NCBI RefSeq assembly: GCF_000152885.1
Contig: NZ_CH672405.1
Span: forward strand, 224,658 to 288,657
Source of the DNA: Idiomarina baltica OS145
GTDB lineage: Bacteria; Pseudomonadota; Gammaproteobacteria; Enterobacterales; Alteromonadaceae
Reading direction: 5' to 3'
DNA length: 64,000 bases
Shown here one piece after another: positions 58,869-64,000 of the stretch; position 1 is the first letter of the stretch; each line of letters starts with the position of its first letter. The notes beneath the pieces were generated by a model, which searched no databases, was not told the DNA's origin, and worked only from the letters and a program-made list of their open reading frames with translations. Position numbers and translations under genes: made by a program.

Positions 58869-60025
58869 CTAAATACGATGTGTACGTTCAGATAGAAAGG
58901 CCACGACACAGCCCACTAGCAAACCCCAAAACGCACTACTGATACTAAAAAATGACACATCAGCCACAGTAACAATGAACGCGATTGCCGCCGCATAAGC
59001 ACCTGATGTACTGCTAAAGGCGCGTTGCAGATTCTGCGTAATCACCGGCAATAATGCTAAGCCAGCCAGCGTGGCCGTTGCCGCTTGCGGCATCATCATG
59101 AATAGGCTCACGATAAGTGATCCTGCAAGCCCCATCAGAATATAAAATCCTCCGGCAGCCACTGCCGCTTTATAGCGCTGCGCCGGATCGGGGTCTGCAT
59201 CCTCTGTTTGGCAAATCGCCGCGGTAATTGCCGCGAGGTTTATCGCAAAAGCGCCCAGCGGCGCCAGTAGCAACCCCGCTAAACCGGTGGTTGTGATAAG
59301 TGGCGATGTCGGCGGTGCGTAACCATTGGCACGCAGCATCATCACGCCGGGAACGTTTTGTGAAACCATCGTGACGACAAATAACGGAATGCCAACGCCA
59401 ATGAGCGCAGGCCAGCTGAAGTCGGGCCACACCCAAATCCACTGCGGTGCTTCCACCATTAGCGATTGCTCATTAAGCTTGCCCGTAAAAAACGGTAATG
59501 TGATAGCCGCCAGCAGTAACCACAAAAAGACCCATCGCGGTGTATACGCACGGCAGATAAAGTAAATGATGATGAGACCACCCGCGATAATGGGAAACGA
59601 AATAAGCGCCGGCAGAATTGCACTCACAAACTTAAGTAGTATGCCTGCCAAAATAGCCGCCGCAACATGACTAGGCACCCATTTCATCATCCGGTCAGCA
59701 AGACCACTAACTCCAAACACAACAATCAAACTAGAGGAAAAAACAAAACCCCGACCGCCTCAGCCACCGTTAAACCACTGAGTGAGCCAATCAGCAACGC
59801 AATGCCCGGTGTTGACCAAGCCGTCAGTACGGGGGCTTTGTAATATAATGATAATGCGCTCGTTGAAATGCCCATCGCCAGCCCAACGGCTAGCAACCAG
59901 GCACTTTGCAGTGCGGGCGATGAGTCCAGTTGCGATGCTGCTTCGAGTATCAGTACAACAGCACTGCTATAACCGACAAAGACAGCCGTCGCGCCTGCTG
60001 ATACTTGGCTCAGTAAACGAATCAT
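58869..60025 (-). pseudogene. benE-like H+ symporter, split by a single-base frameshift
   Basis: Two adjacent frames together make one BenE/YdcO-type transporter: residues MIRLLSQVSAG to VAEAVGV from 60025, then a shift at about 59750, then IVVFGVSGLADRMM to the stop at 58869. Near the joint, the sequence GGGGTTTTG gives LFFPLV-stop in one frame but FVFSSSLIVVFG, the expected continuation, in the other, so one base has been lost from a G/T run. About 385 residues if intact, the usual family size. It is either a true pseudogene, a sequencing error or a programmed shift. Divergent from its cupin regulator. Confidence 0.82.
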
Positions 60026-60046
60026 GGTGTTTCTTAATGCCCCATA

Positions 60047-60062
60047 GTGCGTTATAACGTAC
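60047..60062. promoter_or_regulatory. Palindromic operator 1 (benE side)
   Basis: GTGCGTTATAACGTAC differs from a perfect palindrome at one position pair. It lies 22 bases before the benE start and is nearly identical to operator 2. Confidence 0.65.
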
Positions 60063-60085
60063 AAAGTTAATCATAAGATAACAGC

Positions 60086-60101
60086 GTGCGTTATAACGCA
60101 C
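60086..60101. promoter_or_regulatory. Palindromic operator 2 (regulator side)
   Basis: GTGCGTTATAACGCAC is a perfect 16-base palindrome, 39 bases centre to centre from operator 1 and 30 bases before the regulator start. Likely bound by the XRE-cupin protein to control both divergent genes. Confidence 0.68.
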
Positions 60102-60131
60102 AAACACTAAACCATAAACATTTGATAAATC

Positions 60132-60656
60132 ATGCAAAATAATCATCACACTGTGGCGCGCCGATTAAAAAAACTGCGCAAAGATAAGGGTTGGAGCTTA
60201 ACAGCCTGCGCCGAACACACCGGTGTCAGCAAGGCCATGCTCGGACAAATCGAGCGGCAAGAATCCTCGCCCACACTCGCGACGCTTTGGAAGTTGGCTA
60301 CTGGTTTCAATGTATCTCTGTCATGGTTACTCAACGATGAGCAGCAGCCCATGACATTTGATTTTGCGCATGAGCGTATTCAAGTCGAGCGTCTGCTGGC
60401 ATTTGATCCTCAGACCCAGCAAGAGGTGTACAAATTGTGCATGGCTGAAGGGGCACAGAGCCACTCCGACGCCCACCGCCGCGGCACCTTCGAAATGTTG
60501 TATGTACAGTCGGGCAGACTCGATATTGTAGTAGGCGAAACACAGGTAACCATCAAAGCCGGTGAAGCGTATCGCTTTGACGCCGCCCAGCCGCATAGTT
60601 ACATCAATCGTTATTCAGGTAAAACTGAGTTTTTAGCAGTTATAAATTATGTTTAA
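60132..60656 (+). CDS. XRE-cupin transcriptional regulator (SutR/YdcN-like)
   Basis: 174 residues. Helix-turn-helix at about 7-62 (LRKDKGWSLTACAEHTGVSK and IERQESSPTLATLWKLA), then a cupin fold (about 105-174: GTFEMLYVQSGRLDIVVGE, YRFDAAQPHSYINR). In E. coli the homologue ydcN (sutR) is likewise divergent from the benE-family gene ydcO. It probably binds the two GTGCGTTATAACGCAC-type sites in between and senses a small ligand with the cupin. Confidence 0.9.
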   Translation: MQNNHHTVARRLKKLRKDKGWSLTACAEHTGVSKAMLGQIERQESSPTLATLWKLATGFNVSLSWLLNDEQQPMTFDFAHERIQVERLLAFDPQTQQEVYKLCMAEGAQSHSDAHRRGTFEMLYVQSGRLDIVVGETQVTIKAGEAYRFDAAQPHSYINRYSGKTEFLAVINYV

Positions 60657-60723
60657 CAGGCTGATGAACTTTCCGCCGCTTTTAGCGTAAAGCTAGTTAA
60701 GGCTTTCTACTTTTGTTGAAATT

Positions 60724-61548
60724 ATGTCAAGGCAACCTCTCGCGTGTTACCTGCGTTGTATCCTTTCTTCGTTGATCTTCGCACTTTCATATAGCGCCCA
60801 GGCTATCTCATCAACCTTTGACCATAGCCATGCGCTGTTCAACCAAGTATTAAATCGCCACGTTGTCGTATTCGACAATCAGCATAAATCAGCGGTTGAT
60901 TACCAAGCCATTGCTAAGCAACGTGGTTCCCTGAAGGAATATGTAGCAGAGCTGTCGGCAGTCACCCCACAACAATACACGTCTTGGACCCCCGATCAGC
61001 AATTGGCGTTTTTAATCAATGCGTACAATGCCTTTACTATCCAGTTAATTATCCAGCACATCGATGCATTTAATAGTGGCGAAGCCCAGTCAATCCGTGA
61101 CTTAGGTAGCTTTTTTAAAAGCCCATGGGAGCAGTCGTTTTTTAAATTACTCGGCAAACAACGTAGCTTAGATTGGCTAGAGCACGAAAAAATTCGCGTC
61201 GATTTCAATGAGCCACGCATTCATTTTGCGCTCGTCTGCGCGGCTGTCAGTTGTCCCAAGTTACGCAGTAAGGCCTATCAGGCTAGTCAATTAAACGAGC
61301 AACTCGAAAACCAAACCCGACTGTTTTTAAGTGATCGCGATAAAAATGGTATTGATGAAGCAGGGATCTATTTGTCCAAAATATTCAAATGGTACGGGGA
61401 TGACTTCAACGGTATACACACGTTTTTACGTCATTATTCTGATGCACTCACGGACTCTGCGTCTGATGCGAAATCATTGACGCATTCAAAATTACCGATT
61501 CGGTATACCGACTACAATTGGGCGTTGAACACAACCGGTGTCAATTGA
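60724..61548 (+). CDS. DUF547 exported protein
   Basis: 274 residues with a signal peptide (CILSSLIFALSYSAQAIS). DUF547 core: VDYQAIAKQRGSLKEYVAEL, FLINAYNAFTIQLII, RIHFALVCAAVSCPKLRSKAY, LSKIFKWYGDDF. The Cys in VSCPKL with the His of IHFALVC resemble a Cys-His pair of papain-like fold, but activity in bacteria is unproven. Common in marine gammaproteobacteria. Stands alone. Confidence 0.86.
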   Translation: MSRQPLACYLRCILSSLIFALSYSAQAISSTFDHSHALFNQVLNRHVVVFDNQHKSAVDYQAIAKQRGSLKEYVAELSAVTPQQYTSWTPDQQLAFLINAYNAFTIQLIIQHIDAFNSGEAQSIRDLGSFFKSPWEQSFFKLLGKQRSLDWLEHEKIRVDFNEPRIHFALVCAAVSCPKLRSKAYQASQLNEQLENQTRLFLSDRDKNGIDEAGIYLSKIFKWYGDDFNGIHTFLRHYSDALTDSASDAKSLTHSKLPIRYTDYNWALNTTGVN

Positions 61549-61628
61549 CGTCACAAACTTGGTATCACTTTATTTTATATGATAAAACATACATTTATAG
61601 AATGGTCATTATAATTTAAGAGCAAGCA

Positions 61629-62706
61629 ATGTATTTTATTTTTTCAGATTCGGCGTCCGACAGGTTTGAGCGTCTTTGCAACCATACCCTTAACCTGACA
61701 GTTAAACCGCTGCAGCTTGACTCTGTTGCTCGATATTTGTGAACACCTCAAGGAGCAGAAATTTCAAGGCTTAGTTTATGTTCTCTCAGAGGCTTTCGAC
61801 AAACGACAAGATACTCTGATGCACAAAGTATTGACCTCCTATGGGCTCGATGCCTACATCGTGAACGGTCGCGAAAGTACCGAACAAGCACTTGAATGGG
61901 TTTGTCGACATAGTACAGACTCACGTCAGCGCTCCAATAAGCCAGATGCTTGTTATGATCAAGATTTGATAGAGGAGCTCGTCACTTCGGGAAAAATGAC
62001 CGTCTATTATCAAGTTCAATTTCGAAGTGACTCACTTGAACTGGTTGCCTTTGAAGCATTAGCCCGATTAATTCACGACGATAAGCCCATTCCACTCAAC
62101 GAAGTGTTCGACGTGATTCATGAACGTGGGCTTTGGACGCATTTAACCCGCTCAACCTTAAGCAACTCATTACAAAATCATCATGCGCTTTTTGCTCGTT
62201 ACTCCGAGGCTAACCTCGCAGTCAACTTGTCAGCAAAGGAGCTTAGCGAAGCCAGTTTTTCTGAGCAATTTAAGGCATTCATGAACGACGCCCCTATCGC
62301 TCATCCAAGGCTGATGTTTGAACTTACCGAAAATGAGCTCTATTCGACTCGCTCGAGTGTTTCAAGAAACCTACTACTCATTAAGGGTAAAGGTGCGCGA
62401 CTTTCGATAGACGATTATGGAACAGGACTCTCTAATGCTGCGAGGCTCACCACTGCGCCTTTTGATGAGGTAAAACTCGACAAATCATTTATTCAGAATA
62501 TTCACGATATCAGCGAACATTCATTTGCTAAGTCGACCGCTGAAATAGCCCGTACTTTACACATGAAAACGGTTGCTGAAGGTGTTGAAGATCAACGCAC
62601 ACTCGACTGTATTCGTGAGTTAGGTATCGATCAAGTTCAAGGCTTTTTGTTACACAAACCACAGAGCTTTGAACAGCTTATGGAGACCGATATACGCCTT
62701 GCCTAA
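61629..62706 (+). pseudogene. EAL-domain protein with frameshift near its N-terminus
   Basis: The main frame (61717-62706, about 330 codons) encodes a receiver-like N-terminal region (LKEQKFQGLVYVLSEAFDKR) and an EAL domain: FEALARL, LAVNLSAKEL, MFELTENELY, SIDDYGTGLSN, VKLDKSFI, VAEGVED, QGFLL; the catalytic set is nearly complete (DDYG for DDFG). It has only TTG at 61717 with no RBS. In another frame an ATG at 61629 with AAGAG upstream opens MYFIFSDSASDRFERL and runs to a TGA at 61740; removing one T at about 61737 joins VARY to CEHLKEQ. So the gene probably starts at 61629 and has a +1 base. Confidence 0.65.
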
Positions 62707-62783
62707 TGATTAAGCAAGACCTGTTCGAAACCTTTTGATAGGCTAGTCCCATAATTTAAAGCACGCAGCGGTAACTCTTTCGT

Positions 62784-63701
62784 ATGCAAACAATTTTGGG
62801 CGCCAGCGGTCAAATCGGTATCGAGTTGGCACGAGCACTTCATCGTGATTACACCACTGATATTCGTATCGTCAGTCGCAATCCAAGTAAAGTAAATCCA
62901 ACCGATAGCACTATGAGCGCAAATCTGTTGAATGCAGAGCAGACTGCCCATGCCGTCAAGGGCTCAGATATCGTCTATCTCACAGTCGGTTTGCCAATGG
63001 ACACCGAACGTTGGGAGCAAGAGTGGCCGGTAATCATGCGCAACGTCATCGATGCCTGTAAGACGCACAATGCGAAACTGGTGTTTTTTGACAATACTTA
63101 TATGTATCCGCAAACGGCCGAGCCCCAAACTGAGGACATCCTCTTTGAGCCTCACGGTAGAAAGGGTCAAGTACGCGCAGACATCGCCCAAGAGTTGATC
63201 TGTGCGCAAACAGAGAAAGATATTGTCGCACTGATTGCGCGCGCTCCAGAGTTTTACGGGCCCGAGAGAACTCAAAGTATCACTCAGTCGACCCTAATTG
63301 AGCCGCTCAAACGCGGTAAAAAAGCACGGGTCTTTTTAAGGGATGACACACAACGCACTCTTATCTACACGCCAGACGCTAGCCGCGCCTTGGCACTACT
63401 GGGCAATACGCCCGATGCCTTTGACCAAACCTGGCACTTACCTTGTGACGATAACCGTTTAACCTATCGCGGCATGGTTGAAACGATTGAAACAATCACA
63501 CAAAAGCCCTACCGCTACTCAATAGTGAAACCTTGGCAACTAAAATTGGCGAGCGTTTTTAGCAAAACGCTGCGCGACGCACAAGAATTAATGCCGCGCT
63601 ATCAAGTCGATAACGTTTTTATATCCGATAAATTCAAGGCGCGATTTCCGGAGTTTTCAGTCACCTCTTATCAGGAGGGTCTTAAAGCTTGTTTCGACTA
63701 A
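62784..63701 (+). CDS. NAD-dependent epimerase/dehydratase family protein
   Basis: 305 residues of the atypical extended SDR type. ILGASGQIGIELARAL (NAD loop), IRIVSRNPSKV, DIVYLTVGLPMDTERW, FFDNTYMYP (Tyr in place of the usual YxxxK context) and ARAPEFYGPERTQS. The second half forms the substrate domain. Likely an NAD(P)-binding protein acting on a sugar or isoprenoid; function not specific. Alone between the EAL gene and the cold-shock gene. Confidence 0.82.
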   Translation: MQTILGASGQIGIELARALHRDYTTDIRIVSRNPSKVNPTDSTMSANLLNAEQTAHAVKGSDIVYLTVGLPMDTERWEQEWPVIMRNVIDACKTHNAKLVFFDNTYMYPQTAEPQTEDILFEPHGRKGQVRADIAQELICAQTEKDIVALIARAPEFYGPERTQSITQSTLIEPLKRGKKARVFLRDDTQRTLIYTPDASRALALLGNTPDAFDQTWHLPCDDNRLTYRGMVETIETITQKPYRYSIVKPWQLKLASVFSKTLRDAQELMPRYQVDNVFISDKFKARFPEFSVTSYQEGLKACFD

Positions 63702-63783
63702 CTCGCCACTAAAATGGCAAAGGTAGTTTTGCCGTTCGCCCTCCATCCACACGATGCGTCAAATGACTCAGGAAGAGAAAAAT

Positions 63784-63804
63784 TCCCCAGCACTTGGCTG
63801 GGGA
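63784..63804. terminator. Hairpin in the 63.7-63.9 kb intergenic region
   Basis: TCCCCAGC / GCTGGGGA, eight-base arms with a five-base loop. On the minus strand it is followed by AATTTTTC, so it could be a second terminator behind the cold-shock gene. Otherwise this 239-base gap shows only the AT-rich pair TGCAAAT...ATTTGCA at 63850-63870. Confidence 0.45.
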
Positions 63805-63886
63805 GAACATTAGCCAGGGAGAGAGTTTAGGCCAATGCCGCCATGTTAATGCAAATGATTTTTATTTGCAAATTTAATTTGGACAC

Positions 63887-63909
63887 AAAAAAAGGAGCTC
63901 GAAAGCTCC
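63887..63909 (-). terminator. Intrinsic terminator of the cold-shock gene
   Basis: On the minus strand GGAGCT, TTCG, AGCTCC and then seven Ts: a short stem with a stable UUCG loop, 32 bases after the cold-shock stop codon. Confidence 0.85.
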
Positions 63910-63940
63910 CTTTTGGATAATAGGTACTACTCAGCAGTCG

Positions 63941-64000
63941 TTACAGTGCAACGATGTTTTCTGCTTGAGGACCTTTAGGGCCTTGAGTGATCGCGAACGA
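63941..64000 (-). CDS. Cold-shock protein (CspA family), C-terminal fragment
   Basis: The last 19 codons plus stop, reading SFAITQGPKGPQAENIVAL. QGPKGPQAENI is the near-invariant end of CspA-type OB-fold RNA chaperones. The 5' end lies beyond the window. It melts RNA secondary structure in the cold or in fast growth. A strong intrinsic terminator follows. Confidence 0.9.
   Translation of the reverse strand, partial: SFAITQGPKGPQAENIVAL

Noticed and set aside
1-64000. CRISPR arrays, tRNA/rRNA genes or prophage modules
   Set aside because: No regularly spaced repeats, cloverleaf-type sequences or phage structural genes were recognised by eye; a dedicated search was not possible.

Overview
The window reads as a chromosomal segment of a marine-type gammaproteobacterium, plausibly Alteromonadales or near Idiomarinaceae. 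This placement is an inference from gene content (cry-DASH next to a second photolyase-like gene, Feo, H-NOX-type sensor, dense cyclic-di-GMP genes, beta-propeller phytase, DUF547, lipid A modification genes) and not from any marker gene. Genes are closely packed. I see no rRNA, tRNA, CRISPR array or prophage. The only transposable element is one IS30-family insertion sequence (40643-41735).

Left part (1-11.5 kb): the end of a cry-DASH gene is coupled to a second cryptochrome/photolyase-family gene; two cyclic-di-GMP genes follow; then comes a seven-gene minus-strand operon (11150 down to 4922). It encodes a thermostable-hemolysin-family protein, an acyl/AMP ligase, a TenA-like metal oxidase, an SDR, a secreted TPR protein and a PmrAB/QseBC-type response regulator and kinase. 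The promoter carries a CTTAAG-N5-TTTAAG box. The same box, with the same half-sites, the same orientation and the same distance to a -10-like element, sits upstream of a six-gene operon at 29.2-35.65 kb: UDP-uronate epimerase, polyprenyl-phosphate glycosyltransferase, VTT-domain membrane protein, ArnT/Rgt-like glycosyltransferase, PAP2 phosphatase and EptA. I infer one envelope-remodelling regulon joining an uncharacterised small-molecule or lipid pathway with lipid A/LPS decoration, perhaps by galacturonic acid rather than aminoarabinose.

Middle (11.3-29 kb): a small Cys-rich gene behind a Fur-like box, an M14 deacylase, an MFS-mntP pair, small membrane proteins, MscS, a BON lipoprotein, a Methyltransf_32 protein, a linearmycin-resistance-like ABC exporter with its DesK/DesR-type two-component system and an amidohydrolase, a sirtuin, a secreted subtilase, a stomatin-like protein, an OmpA lipoprotein, an SDR and a luciferase-like monooxygenase. 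From 35.6 to 40 kb lie emrB-emrA-marR and a periplasmic catalase-family protein.

Right part (40-64 kb): a double-PAS receptor gene cut by the IS, feoAB under a strong Fur box, a D-2-hydroxyacid dehydrogenase, a truncated yqaA, an H-NOX/V4R-like sensor coupled to a GGDEF-EAL protein, a TonB receptor-phytase operon divergent from a GGDEF-AraC pair behind a PhoB-type box, a TraB protein, a membrane-anchored XRE pair, an MBL lipoprotein, a frameshifted benE with its cupin regulator and two near-identical palindromic operators, DUF547, a frameshifted EAL gene, an NAD-dependent epimerase and, at the edge, the end of a cold-shock gene. Five loci are cyclic-di-GMP related: one looks like a working cyclase, two or three look like working phosphodiesterases, and two have degenerate GGDEF sites.
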